From positions 1 through 64,000 of the forward strand of contig JAFYTO010000014.1 in the NCBI GenBank assembly GCA_017558825.1: a DNA stretch of 64,000 nucleotides, read 5' to 3'. Position numbers and translations under genes: made by a program. Shown here in pieces: positions 47,303 through 56,206 of this stretch. The notes beneath the pieces were generated by a model that had not been told where the DNA came from, did no database searches, and saw nothing but the letters and a program-made list of their open reading frames with translations. Position 1 is the first letter of the stretch, and each line of letters opens with the position of its first letter. This DNA is from Clostridia bacterium. GTDB lineage: Bacteria; Bacillota; Clostridia; Christensenellales; Borkfalkiaceae.

Positions 47303-48094
47303 ATGCAAGTAGGTATTTCAACCGCCTCATTGTTTAAGAGGCAGTACAACGAAGATGCTTTAATAACGCTTAATGAGCTAGATGCAAAAGTAGTTGAAAT
47401 ATTTTTAGGTTCATACTGTGAATATACAAAAGATTTTGCCTCGCTTTTAAAAGAGCGAAAGGGAAATTTGCAAGTTCACTCTATACATACTTTAAACACT
47501 CATTTTGAGCCTCAACTTTTTGCAGATAACCCTCGCGCTATTGAAGATGCATATAAAATTTTAGAAAATTGTTTACATACTGCAAATACGTTAGGTGCAA
47601 AAAATTACACGCTTCACGGAATTGCTAGGTTTAAAAAAGATATTTTATATAATAATTACGAAGTAATTGGTAAAAAATTTGAAAAATTGAACGATTTTTG
47701 CCTTTCTAAAGGTGTAAATTTATGCCTTGAAAACGTTGAGTGGGCATATTATAATCGTGTTGGATTTTTAACTGAAATTTCAAAATATTGCAAAGGTTTA
47801 AAAACTTGTTTAGACGTTAAGCAAGCGCGCGTTTCAGGCGATAGTTACAAAGATTATATTAACGAAATGCAAAATACAATTCAAACCGTACACGTTTCAG
47901 ACGTTGACGACTTTGGCAAAATATGTATTCCAGGAAAGGGCGTTTTTGATTTTGACGATTTGTTTATGCGCTTAAGTGACGTTGGGTTTAACGGAGCAAT
48001 GCTAATAGAAGTTTATTCAAACAATTACGGCGAGATTGGCGAACTTAAAGACGGTTTAAATTTTTTGAGAGATAAAGCGGAAAAATACTTTTAG
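47303..48094 (+). CDS. Sugar phosphate isomerase/epimerase (TIM barrel)
   Basis: The 263-residue protein matches the xylose-isomerase-like/AP endonuclease 2 barrel: VHSIHTLNTHFEPQ, LGAKNYTLHGI, LCLENVEW near 145-152, CLDVKQARVSG, VHVSDVDDFG near 195 and LIEVYSNNYGE near 235. The Glu, Asp, His and Glu of this set would bind a metal. Substrate cannot be assigned. It lies between clpC and pgi with very short spacing. Confidence 0.8.
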   Translation: MQVGISTASLFKRQYNEDALITLNELDAKVVEIFLGSYCEYTKDFASLLKERKGNLQVHSIHTLNTHFEPQLFADNPRAIEDAYKILENCLHTANTLGAKNYTLHGIARFKKDILYNNYEVIGKKFEKLNDFCLSKGVNLCLENVEWAYYNRVGFLTEISKYCKGLKTCLDVKQARVSGDSYKDYINEMQNTIQTVHVSDVDDFGKICIPGKGVFDFDDLFMRLSDVGFNGAMLIEVYSNNYGEIGELKDGLNFLRDKAEKYF

Positions 48095-48102
48095 GAGTTA
48101 AT

Positions 48103-49536
48103 ATGAAAAAATATATTGACAAAAATTGGCAAAATGAAATGAAATTAAGGCTTGATTATAACAATATGCTTTCTAATTACGTTGGTGGAGGACAAGGTTT
48201 AACTGAAGAAGAGCTTGAAGCTAATGTAAAAATTGCTGAAGAGGCGTTTAAGTCTTTTGAAGATATTCGCGGAAGCGGTATGACTGATTGGGTTAATTTG
48301 CCATATAATCAAAGTCAAATTATAGAAGATATTGAAAAAACGGCAAGTGAAATAAGGCAAAATTATGAATACTTTGTTGTTTTAGGTATTGGTGGTTCGG
48401 CGCTTGGACCTATTGCAGTGTTTAATGCTCTTTGCCATCTTCATCATAACGATTTGCCTAAAGAAAAACGCAATGCTCCTAAATTTTACGTTGAAGATAA
48501 CGTTGACCCTGAAAGAATGGTTGCTTTGCTTGACGTTATTGAGCCTGACAAAACTATGTTTAATGTTGTTACAAAGAGTGGTGCAACTAGCGAAACAATG
48601 GCGCAATATTTAATAATTGTAGATATTTTAAAAAATATCTACAAAAAAGATATATCAAAACACGTTATAGCAACAACTTCAGCGTCAAAAGGCAACTTAA
48701 TTAAAATTGCAAAACAAGAAAATTTAAAAACGTTTTATATACCTGATGGGGTTGGTGGCAGATTTAGTGAACTTTGCCCTGTAGGCTTGCTTCCTGCTAG
48801 TGTTTTAGGCATTGATATTGGCGAATTTTTAAAGGGTGCAGAGTATATGGATAAACTTTGTTCCACATCAAATTTCAACAATAATCCAGCACTTGCTAGC
48901 GCATACTTAAGTTATTTAACTATTAAGCAAGGTAAAAACATTTCAGTTATGATGCCTTATACTGACTCGCTTAAATATATTGCAGACTGGTATTGTCAAT
49001 TGTGGGCGGAAAGTTTAGGTAAAGAGGTTGATAAAAACGGAAATTACGCATACGTTGGACAAACTCCCGTTAAATCGCTTGGTGTAACTGACCAACACAG
49101 CCAAGTTCAACTTTATACCGAAGGTCCGTTTGACAAAGTAGTAACTTTTATTGCGGTTGATAATTATAGAAAAACTGTGAATATTCCAAACGGCTGTGAA
49201 GATATTCAAGACGTTAATTTCTTATGCGGGCATACTCTTAACGAGCTTATTCAAGCTGAAAGAGTTGCAACGGAATATGCTTTAACTAAGAAAAATAGAA
49301 TTAACAAAACAATTTATTTGCCTGTTGTAAACGCATTTACGCTTGGCGAGCTTCTTTTCTTTTTTGAACTTGAAACGGCATACGCTGGCGAAATGTTTAA
49401 TATTGACACGTATAATCAACCTGGCGTTGAGGGTGGCAAAAACGCAACTTATGCGCTTTTAGGGAGAAAGGGTTATGAAGAAAAGGCTAAAGAACTTAAA
49501 AATGCGCCTAAAAAGAGCTTAAAATATATAATTTAA
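48103..49536 (+). CDS. pgi: Glucose-6-phosphate isomerase
   Basis: The 477-residue enzyme interconverts glucose-6-P and fructose-6-P. VLGIGGSALGP near 93, VTKSGATSETMAQ near 150, GVGGRFSELCPVG near 215 and the PGI signature around NQPGVEGGKNATYALLG near 446 are present. TAGGAG precedes the ATG. A perfect 24-bp palindrome lies in the coding sequence at 48619-48642. With pfkA it covers upper glycolysis. Confidence 0.95.
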   Translation: MKKYIDKNWQNEMKLRLDYNNMLSNYVGGGQGLTEEELEANVKIAEEAFKSFEDIRGSGMTDWVNLPYNQSQIIEDIEKTASEIRQNYEYFVVLGIGGSALGPIAVFNALCHLHHNDLPKEKRNAPKFYVEDNVDPERMVALLDVIEPDKTMFNVVTKSGATSETMAQYLIIVDILKNIYKKDISKHVIATTSASKGNLIKIAKQENLKTFYIPDGVGGRFSELCPVGLLPASVLGIDIGEFLKGAEYMDKLCSTSNFNNNPALASAYLSYLTIKQGKNISVMMPYTDSLKYIADWYCQLWAESLGKEVDKNGNYAYVGQTPVKSLGVTDQHSQVQLYTEGPFDKVVTFIAVDNYRKTVNIPNGCEDIQDVNFLCGHTLNELIQAERVATEYALTKKNRINKTIYLPVVNAFTLGELLFFFELETAYAGEMFNIDTYNQPGVEGGKNATYALLGRKGYEEKAKELKNAPKKSLKYII

Positions 49537-49575
49537 CGTTAAATTGTAATTAAAAATTAAATATAAACATAAATA

Positions 49576-49603
49576 AATACAAGCGCGTTGCTTGTATTTT
49601 TTT
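49576..49603 (+). terminator. Rho-independent terminator of pgi
   Basis: AATACAAGC (49576-49584) pairs with GCTTGTATT (49590-49598), with a T-run to 49603. The next start codon begins at 49604. Confidence 0.85.
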
Positions 49604-50248
49604 ATGAAAAAACAAAGAACTTTTAAAAGCAAATTTTACAAATTATTATTTATTTTACTCTTCATTTCTATTTTTTTAGCCTTGTACTCAAATTCAAATA
49701 AAATGCTTATTAAAATAGGCGAGGCTTCTTATCAGGGAGTTTTATCAACGGCATCATATTATGCTATAGATAAAACGCTAGAAAATAATTATAACTATGA
49801 AAATCTTTTTAATATACACAAAAATGAAGAAGGTGAAATTGTTATGATTACGGCAGATAGTTACAAATTTAACTCCTTAACCGTTAAGCTTGCAGACAGC
49901 GTAACTAATTATATGGCCGACTATATAAATTCTGGCGTAGAAGTTCCTATTGGCGTGTTTTCTGGCATAGGGCTCTTGCAAGGTTTTGGAAAAAAAGTTA
50001 AAATGCCACTTGTAGTAATAAGTTCAATTAAGTGTGAAATAATTTCAAGTTTTGAAAGTGCAGGCATAAACCAAACTAGACACACTCTTTACGTTGACGT
50101 TACGCCTGACGCAGCAGTTATAACAAAGGCTACGAATAAAAAACTTGTTGATAATATAAGAGTAATGATTTACGATAACGTTATAATTGGTAAAGTACCG
50201 GAAGCGTATTTGGCTGGCAGTGTGTTTTCAGCGTATAAAACGCTTTAA
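49604..50248 (+). CDS. yunB: Sporulation protein YunB
   Basis: The 214-residue protein has an N-terminal membrane segment (KLLFILLFISIFLALYS, about 14-30) and the YunB signature VPIGVFSGIGLLQGFGKKVKM followed by SSFESAGINQTRHTLYVDV. In Bacillus yunB is transcribed by sigma-E in the mother cell and is needed for efficient sporulation; its molecular role is unknown. The ATG follows the T-run of the pgi terminator with no Shine-Dalgarno and no leader. Confidence 0.9.
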   Translation: MKKQRTFKSKFYKLLFILLFISIFLALYSNSNKMLIKIGEASYQGVLSTASYYAIDKTLENNYNYENLFNIHKNEEGEIVMITADSYKFNSLTVKLADSVTNYMADYINSGVEVPIGVFSGIGLLQGFGKKVKMPLVVISSIKCEIISSFESAGINQTRHTLYVDVTPDAAVITKATNKKLVDNIRVMIYDNVIIGKVPEAYLAGSVFSAYKTL

Positions 50249-50252
50249 ATGA

Positions 50253-50281
50253 TTGACAATAAACAAAAAAACGTATATAAT
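50253..50281 (+). promoter_or_regulatory. Consensus promoter of the pheST T-box transcript
   Basis: TTGACA (50253-50258) and TATAAT (50276-50281) match consensus with a 17-bp spacer. Confidence 0.92.
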
Positions 50282-50287
50282 TTATGT

Positions 50288-50526
50288 ACATACATAAAAA
50301 CTATGAAAAAGACAGGCGTTTTTGTTGTTGCTTAGAGATTAAGGGTGTTGCGCTGAAAGCCCTTAACAACTGATAAAACGATATTCACTTTTGAGTTGCA
50401 AGCTGAACTTTTAGTAAGCCGTGCCGTAGCGCTTCGTTACAGCGAACAAGGTGTAATTTTTACACGAATTAAGGTGGTACCACGTTATAAGAAGCGTCCT
50501 TTTAGGCGTTTCTTATTTTTTTATTT
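50288..50526 (+). promoter_or_regulatory. T-box riboswitch, phenylalanine-specific
   Basis: Stem I has the distal AAGGGTGTTGCGCTGAAAGC segment (50340-50359), with the specifier region CGATATTCACTTTTG carrying a TTC (Phe) codon. The invariant T-box sequence AAGGTGGTACCACG is at 50471-50484. The terminator stem ATAAGAAGCG (50487-50496) with CGTTTCTTAT (50507-50516) ends in a T-run. Uncharged tRNA-Phe would stabilise the antiterminator and switch on pheST. This fills the 292-bp gap before pheS. Confidence 0.95.
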
Positions 50527-50540
50527 TTAAGGAGTAAATT

Positions 50541-51560
50541 ATGAAGGAAAAGTTGTTAAACATTAAAGAACTTGCAAGCGCAAGCGTTGAAAGCGTAGCC
50601 TCTCTTAAAGACCTTTATGAAGCAAAGGTTAAATATTTTGGAAAGGCTGGCTTAATAACCGAACTTTCTAAAGGTATGAAAGACGTGCCAAAGGAAGAAA
50701 GGCCAAACGTAGGTAAATTGATAAATGAAGTTCGCACAGAGATAGAAGAAATGTTTTCTAAGCGTGAAGAAGTTTTAAAAAAGGAAGAACGTGCAAAAAC
50801 GTACGTTAGCGAGGCAATAGATATTACTATGCCTTCAAAACAACGTAACGTAGGCGCACTTCATCCTATAACTTTGGTTAGAAACGAACTTATCGATGCG
50901 TTTACAGGTATGGGTTTTAGCATTTACGAAGGGCCTGAAATTGAGGAGGATTATTACAACTTCCAAATGCTAAATATTCCAAAAGACCACCCAGCGCGCG
51001 ACATGCAAGATACGTTTTATATAACTGAAAATATTTTGCTTCGCACTCAAACGTCAAGCGGACAAGCAAGGGTTATGCTTAAAACTCAGCCTCCAATTAA
51101 GATTTTAAGCCCTGGTAAAGTTTATCGTTCGGATAGTGACGCTTCGCACTCTCCAATGTTCCATCAAATGGAAGGCTTGGTTGTTGATAAGGGTATTACT
51201 TTATGCGATTTAAAGGGTACGCTTGATGAATTTGTAAAGATTATGTTTGGTAAAGATACTAAAACAAGGCTTAGGCCGTCTTACTTTCCATTTACCGAGC
51301 CAAGCGTTGAAGTTGACGTTTCTTGCTCTGAGTGCCATGGTAAAGGTTGTAAACTTTGCAAAGGTACAGGCTGGATTGAAATTTTAGGTGCTGGCATAGT
51401 AAATAAAAAAGTTTTAGAAGATTGTGGTATTGATAGTAACGAATATTCTGGCTATGCTTTTGGTATGGGTATTGAAAGAATTGCTATATTAAAATACAAA
51501 ATTCCAGATATTAGGCTATTTTTTGAAAATGACGTGCGCTTCTTAAAGCAATTTAAATAA
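50541..51560 (+). CDS. pheS: Phenylalanine--tRNA ligase alpha subunit
   Basis: The 339-residue alpha chain carries the class II catalytic core of PheRS. An N-terminal coiled-coil (1-90) precedes the core, with [14 protein letters not shown] near 105, [12 protein letters not shown] near 210 and [16 protein letters not shown] (motif 3 region) near 248. A Cys cluster ([16 protein letters not shown]) follows. AAGGAG precedes the ATG. Controlled by the T-box. Confidence 0.97.
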   Translation: MKEKLLNIKELASASVESVASLKDLYEAKVKYFGKAGLITELSKGMKDVPKEERPNVGKLINEVRTEIEEMFSKREEVLKKEERAKTYVSEAIDITMPSKQRNVGALHPITLVRNELIDAFTGMGFSIYEGPEIEEDYYNFQMLNIPKDHPARDMQDTFYITENILLRTQTSSGQARVMLKTQPPIKILSPGKVYRSDSDASHSPMFHQMEGLVVDKGITLCDLKGTLDEFVKIMFGKDTKTRLRPSYFPFTEPSVEVDVSCSECHGKGCKLCKGTGWIEILGAGIVNKKVLEDCGIDSNEYSGYAFGMGIERIAILKYKIPDIRLFFENDVRFLKQFK

Positions 51561-51573
51561 GGAGAAATTAATT

Positions 51574-54003
51574 ATGAAACTTCCATTAAACTGGTTAAAT
51601 GATTACGTTGATTTAACAGGCGTTTCCGTAAGCGAACTTGAAACTAAGTTGTTTTCTTGCGGTTTTGAAGTAGAAGAAGTTATTGAATATGGCAAAGAAA
51701 TTTCAGGCGTTGTTGTTGGTGAGGTTTTAGAATGCGAGGCTATCGAGGGTACGCATTTACACCTTTGCAAAGTTGATTGTGGCAAGCACGGCGTTTTCCA
51801 AATTTGTTGCGGGGCAGACAACGTTAAAGTTGGCATTAAAGCTCCTTGTGCATTAATAGGTGCAACCGTTTACGCAACTGGTAGCGACCATAAAACAGTA
51901 GAAGGCGTTATGACAATAAAAGCTGGTAAATTAAGGGGCTACGATTCGTTTGGAATGCTTTGCGCTGGTGGAGAAATTGGCGTTACTGAAGATATGTATA
52001 AAGGCGCTTCTTACGATGGCCTTTTGATTTTAGACGGCGCGCTTGAAAATGGTTTAGATATTAAGCCTATAGTTGGCTTAGGCGAAATTATTTTTGATAT
52101 AGGCGTTACCGCTAATAGACCAGACTGTCAAAGTATTTTAGGTTTAGCACGTGAAGTATCTGCAGTTCTTAATAGGCCTTTAAAAATGCCAAACACTTCT
52201 TATAAAACGGTTGATATTGAGGCTTCAAGCAAAATTAGCGTTGAGGTTTTAGATAGTGAACTTTGCCCACGTTACGTTGCTTCTTTTGTAGATAACGTTA
52301 AAATTGAGCCGTCTCCACTTTGGATGCAAAAAAGGCTTAAAAGTGTTGGCATTAACGCTATAAATAACATTGTTGACATTACTAACTTTGTTTTAACCGA
52401 AATTGGTCAACCTATGCATAGTTTTGACTACGCTAATTTAGAAGATAGCAAAATTGTGGTAAGACGCGCGCAAGACGGTGAAAAAATTACCACGCTTGAT
52501 GATAAAGAATTTACTTTAGATAGTTCAAATCTCGTTATTTGCGACGGTAAAAAACCACAATGTATTGCAGGTATTATGGGCGGTAAAAATAGCTCTATAA
52601 GCGATGAAACTAAGCAAATTGTGTTTGAATCTGCTATGTTTAAGCGTGACTCTATTCGTAAAACTTCACGCAATTTAGGTAAACGCTCGGATTCTTCTTC
52701 TCGTTTTGAAAAGGGAACAGATGCGTACATTGCTAAGCTTGGCATGGAACGTGCACTTTCTTTAATTGACAGTTTGGGCGCAGGAATAATTTATTCAAAT
52801 TATCTTGACGTAAATGCTTGTGATACTACTCAAAAAGTTTTAACCACTCAAATTTCTAAAATAAATAAAGTTTTAGGTATTGAGGTTCCAACAGATATTA
52901 TTTCTAGCATTTTAACATCGCTTGAATTTGGCGTTAAAATTGACGGAGACGATATTGAACTTACAATTCCGCCTTATCGTGATGACATTGTAGACTATCC
53001 AGATATTGCTGAAGAAGTTATTAGAATGTACGGTTACGACCATATTACTGATACTCTTTTAGACGATGCTACTTTAACGGTTGGGGGTTTGACAAAAGAG
53101 CAAAAAGATATTAATACGGCTAAAAACTATTTAGTAAATCAAGGTTTTTACGAAACTATTAACTATTCGTTTATCTCTAAAAAAGATTATGAACTTTTAA
53201 ATATTGACGCTGAAAGCGATGAGTATAAATATATTAAAATATTTAATCCGCTTGGCGAAGATATGTCGGTTATGCGTACGTCACTTATGCCGTCAATGGC
53301 AAAAGTAATAGCCTCTAACTTAAACAAAAAGAATTTAGAGGGCAGGCTTTTTGAATTTGGTGTTGAGTATATGCCAAAGGCTCTTCCTCTTACTGAACTT
53401 CCTAATGAGAATTTGTGTATTTCCCTTGGCGCGTTTGGGGAAAATGAAGATTTCTTTACTCTTAAGGGTGTTGTAGAAGGTTTATTTGACGTTTTACATG
53501 CAAGTTTTAAAGTTGATTTTGTAAGGTCTAACAAAGAGTTTTTACATCCAACTCGTAGCGCAAATATCGTAATTGGCAATAGGGTTGTTGGCTTTATTGG
53601 TGAACTTAACCCTGAAGTTGCAGAGAATTTAGATATTGATAGGCGTGTTTACGTTGGCGAAATTTTCCTATATGAAATTTTAAAAATGCTTAATAAAAAG
53701 CCTCAATTTAAAGCATTTGCAAAATATCCGTCTGTTGAAAGAGATTTGGCTTTAGTTATGGATAAGAGTGTAACTAACGGCGAAATGATTAGGCTTATTA
53801 AAAAGTCGGCGGACAAAACGCTAGTTTCAGTAGATATCTTTGATATCTATGAAGGTGGCGACCTTGCCTTAAACAATAAAAAGAGTATGGCGTACCATTT
53901 AGTGTTTAACTCACTTGAACGCTCTCTTACGCTAGAAGAGGTTGACGCTAGCATTGCTAAAATTTTGGCGAACCTTAAAAAATCTAATATTGAATTAAGA
54001 TAA
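51574..54003 (+). CDS. pheT: Phenylalanine--tRNA ligase beta subunit
   Basis: The 809-residue beta chain shows the N-terminal EMAP-like tRNA-binding domain (about 40-150), the B3/B4 editing domain (about 205-370; NNIVDITNFVLTEIGQPMHSFD), B5 (about 400-475) and a C-terminal anticodon-binding FDX-ACB domain (KYPSVERDLALVMD near 724). Length is typical. AAGGAGA lies before the ATG, 13 bp after pheS. Confidence 0.97.
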   Translation: MKLPLNWLNDYVDLTGVSVSELETKLFSCGFEVEEVIEYGKEISGVVVGEVLECEAIEGTHLHLCKVDCGKHGVFQICCGADNVKVGIKAPCALIGATVYATGSDHKTVEGVMTIKAGKLRGYDSFGMLCAGGEIGVTEDMYKGASYDGLLILDGALENGLDIKPIVGLGEIIFDIGVTANRPDCQSILGLAREVSAVLNRPLKMPNTSYKTVDIEASSKISVEVLDSELCPRYVASFVDNVKIEPSPLWMQKRLKSVGINAINNIVDITNFVLTEIGQPMHSFDYANLEDSKIVVRRAQDGEKITTLDDKEFTLDSSNLVICDGKKPQCIAGIMGGKNSSISDETKQIVFESAMFKRDSIRKTSRNLGKRSDSSSRFEKGTDAYIAKLGMERALSLIDSLGAGIIYSNYLDVNACDTTQKVLTTQISKINKVLGIEVPTDIISSILTSLEFGVKIDGDDIELTIPPYRDDIVDYPDIAEEVIRMYGYDHITDTLLDDATLTVGGLTKEQKDINTAKNYLVNQGFYETINYSFISKKDYELLNIDAESDEYKYIKIFNPLGEDMSVMRTSLMPSMAKVIASNLNKKNLEGRLFEFGVEYMPKALPLTELPNENLCISLGAFGENEDFFTLKGVVEGLFDVLHASFKVDFVRSNKEFLHPTRSANIVIGNRVVGFIGELNPEVAENLDIDRRVYVGEIFLYEILKMLNKKPQFKAFAKYPSVERDLALVMDKSVTNGEMIRLIKKSADKTLVSVDIFDIYEGGDLALNNKKSMAYHLVFNSLERSLTLEEVDASIAKILANLKKSNIELR

Positions 54004-54008
54004 TATAA

Positions 54009-54032
54009 ACCGCCACGTTTTATCGTGGCGGT
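54009..54032 (+). terminator. Hairpin after pheT, weak terminator
   Basis: ACCGCCACG (54009-54017) pairs perfectly with CGTGGCGGT (54024-54032), a GC-rich stem, but the following bases ATTACGCTTTTATT have a poor T-run. It may attenuate rather than fully stop transcription into the U32 gene. Confidence 0.5.
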
Positions 54033-54046
54033 ATTACGCTTTTATT

Positions 54047-56206
54047 ATGATTGAAATTTTATCGCCCGCGGGCAATTTAAATAACTTAATTGCATCAGTT
54101 GAAAGTGGCGCAAACGCAGTGTATCTTGGTTTGCAAGACTTTTCCGCGCGTAAAAATTCAAAAAACTTCACGCTTGAAGAGTTGAAATACGGTGTTTCTT
54201 ACGCCAACTTATTCGGTGTAAAAACCTATTTAACTGTTAACACTCTATATAAGGATAGTGAATTAAAAAGCGTTTTAAAAGCGATAATAGACGCGTACAA
54301 CGTTGGTGTTGACGCATTTATATTGCAAGACCTATTTTTAGGCAAAAAAATAAAAGAAATTTTGCCTAACGTGGTTTTACATTTGTCAACACAAGCGGGC
54401 GTATGTAATGAAATTGGTGCAATCCAAGCAAAAGAAAACGGATTTTCACGCGTGATATTAGCGCGCGAAACAAAGCTTAGTGACATAAAGGCGATTTCTA
54501 AAATTATAGAAACTGAGGTCTTTGTTCAAGGTGCGCTTTGCACGTGCTTGTCTGGACATTGTTATATGTCATCATTTATTGGCGGCAATAGCGGCAATAG
54601 AGGTTTTTGCAAACAGCCTTGTCGTATGCAATATGCATATGAGTATAATGACGGAACTCCTATTAAAGCAGGATATCCGCTTTCACTTAGCGATTTATGC
54701 TTAAAAGATAGAGTTTTTGACCTTATTGAAGCTGGCGTTACTTCATTTAAAATTGAGGGGCGTATGCGTAGTGAAGAATACGTTAGGGCTTCGGTAATGC
54801 TATATAAAAGCATTCTTGATAAGAAAGATAGGGCGGACCTTTTTAAAAGTTTAAAAAAAGCGTACAATAGGGGAGATTATACTGAGGGTTTAGCATTTAG
54901 CCAAAAGCCTAATTTTATAAGCTCAAACATTCAAGGGCATAAAGGTTTAACCGTTGCTACCGTTGATAAAGTTAATAAAGAAACGTTTACTACTAAAAAT
55001 TTTGTTAAGTTTAGTGATGGCGATGCGTTTAAAATTTTACGCAATAATAAAGAGGTTGGTAACGGTTATTGCAAAATAGAAAACGGCAAACAAAAACTTT
55101 TTTATAAGGGTAAAGTTTGTTTTGGTGATGAAGTTTCAGTTACTAAAGACGTGCTTTTAAATGATAAGTTAAAGCTTGAACTTAAACGCAATATTGCCGT
55201 TAAAGTAAGCGTTAAAGTTGGTAAGCCTATAACGTTGCAAGTAGGCGAAATTACGCTTGCAACAACTGAAGTTATAGAGCCTAGCAAAACTCAAATTACA
55301 ACAAGGCAAGAGGTTGAAAATAACGTTAAAAAAGTAGATAAATATCCGTTTAATGTAAGTGTTGAGTTTGTAAATTTTGATGAAAACGCCTTTGTTCCAA
55401 AAGGAGTGTTAAATAGGCTTCGCGCTCAACTTTACGAAAATTTATTTTATAAAAAAGTTTGCAAAATTAACGATGATGTCGAAAAATATTACAATTTATT
55501 AATGCCAAAAAGAAGCGACTTATGCGCTAATATTAAGGCTGTAATTTTAAATAATACACAAAATATAAACGGGTATAATACCGTTGTATATGCGCCTAAA
55601 AATTATAAAGACGTAAGCAAAAAAGATATTGATTGTTTAACTAAGTTTAAAGGCGAAGTTTATCTTTATCTTCCGCCGTTTATGAGTGGTGAAGATATTA
55701 AAGTTGTAAATAAAATTCTTCCTAATTTTAATGGATTATATATAAATTCGTATTGGCAACTTTTATATGCAAAAATGAATAATAAAAAAGTTTTTGCAGG
55801 TGTTGGCGTTAACGTATTTAACAGTGTTGACGTTGATTATTTACTTCAAAACAAAGTTGATAAAATTTGCGCTTCAAAAGAGTTGAGCGTAAGCGAAATA
55901 GCTAGTATAAATAAAAATTTAGTTATACTTGAGGGCAACGTTGAAATTATGGACTTAATATACTGTCCCTTCTCAAAAGACTGTCAAGTTTGTAAATATA
56001 AAGACGGTATTTTATTAAAAGACACGCAAAATAGGCGTTTTGTATTAGAAAGATATCAAATTAGCGAGTGTAGGTTTAGGCTTTATAATTGCCATAACGT
56101 AATACTTAAAGAAAGTGGTTATTCAACTATTACTGACGTTAAAGTTGAGGGGCAAATTTTAAACAGCGTTAATACAAATGGTAATTTATTAAAAGGTGTA
56201 TTATGA
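54047..56206 (+). CDS. U32 family peptidase
   Basis: The 719-residue protein has the U32 start IEILSPAGNLNNLIASVESG, the VNTLYKDSE segment, and the Cys-rich signature CLSGHCYMSSFIGGNSGNRG with CKQPCRM at about 170-195, plus FKIEGRMRSEEYVRA near 235. Some long U32 proteins (RlhA) hydroxylate C2501 of 23S rRNA with an Fe-S cluster; the cysteines here fit that, but the target is not proved. No Shine-Dalgarno before the ATG. It overlaps mutS2 by 4 nt. Confidence 0.85.
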   Translation: MIEILSPAGNLNNLIASVESGANAVYLGLQDFSARKNSKNFTLEELKYGVSYANLFGVKTYLTVNTLYKDSELKSVLKAIIDAYNVGVDAFILQDLFLGKKIKEILPNVVLHLSTQAGVCNEIGAIQAKENGFSRVILARETKLSDIKAISKIIETEVFVQGALCTCLSGHCYMSSFIGGNSGNRGFCKQPCRMQYAYEYNDGTPIKAGYPLSLSDLCLKDRVFDLIEAGVTSFKIEGRMRSEEYVRASVMLYKSILDKKDRADLFKSLKKAYNRGDYTEGLAFSQKPNFISSNIQGHKGLTVATVDKVNKETFTTKNFVKFSDGDAFKILRNNKEVGNGYCKIENGKQKLFYKGKVCFGDEVSVTKDVLLNDKLKLELKRNIAVKVSVKVGKPITLQVGEITLATTEVIEPSKTQITTRQEVENNVKKVDKYPFNVSVEFVNFDENAFVPKGVLNRLRAQLYENLFYKKVCKINDDVEKYYNLLMPKRSDLCANIKAVILNNTQNINGYNTVVYAPKNYKDVSKKDIDCLTKFKGEVYLYLPPFMSGEDIKVVNKILPNFNGLYINSYWQLLYAKMNNKKVFAGVGVNVFNSVDVDYLLQNKVDKICASKELSVSEIASINKNLVILEGNVEIMDLIYCPFSKDCQVCKYKDGILLKDTQNRRFVLERYQISECRFRLYNCHNVILKESGYSTITDVKVEGQILNSVNTNGNLLKGVL

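Noticed and set aside
53830..53850. Small GATATC inverted repeat in pheT
   Set aside because: Short, AT-rich and within coding sequence; expected by chance.
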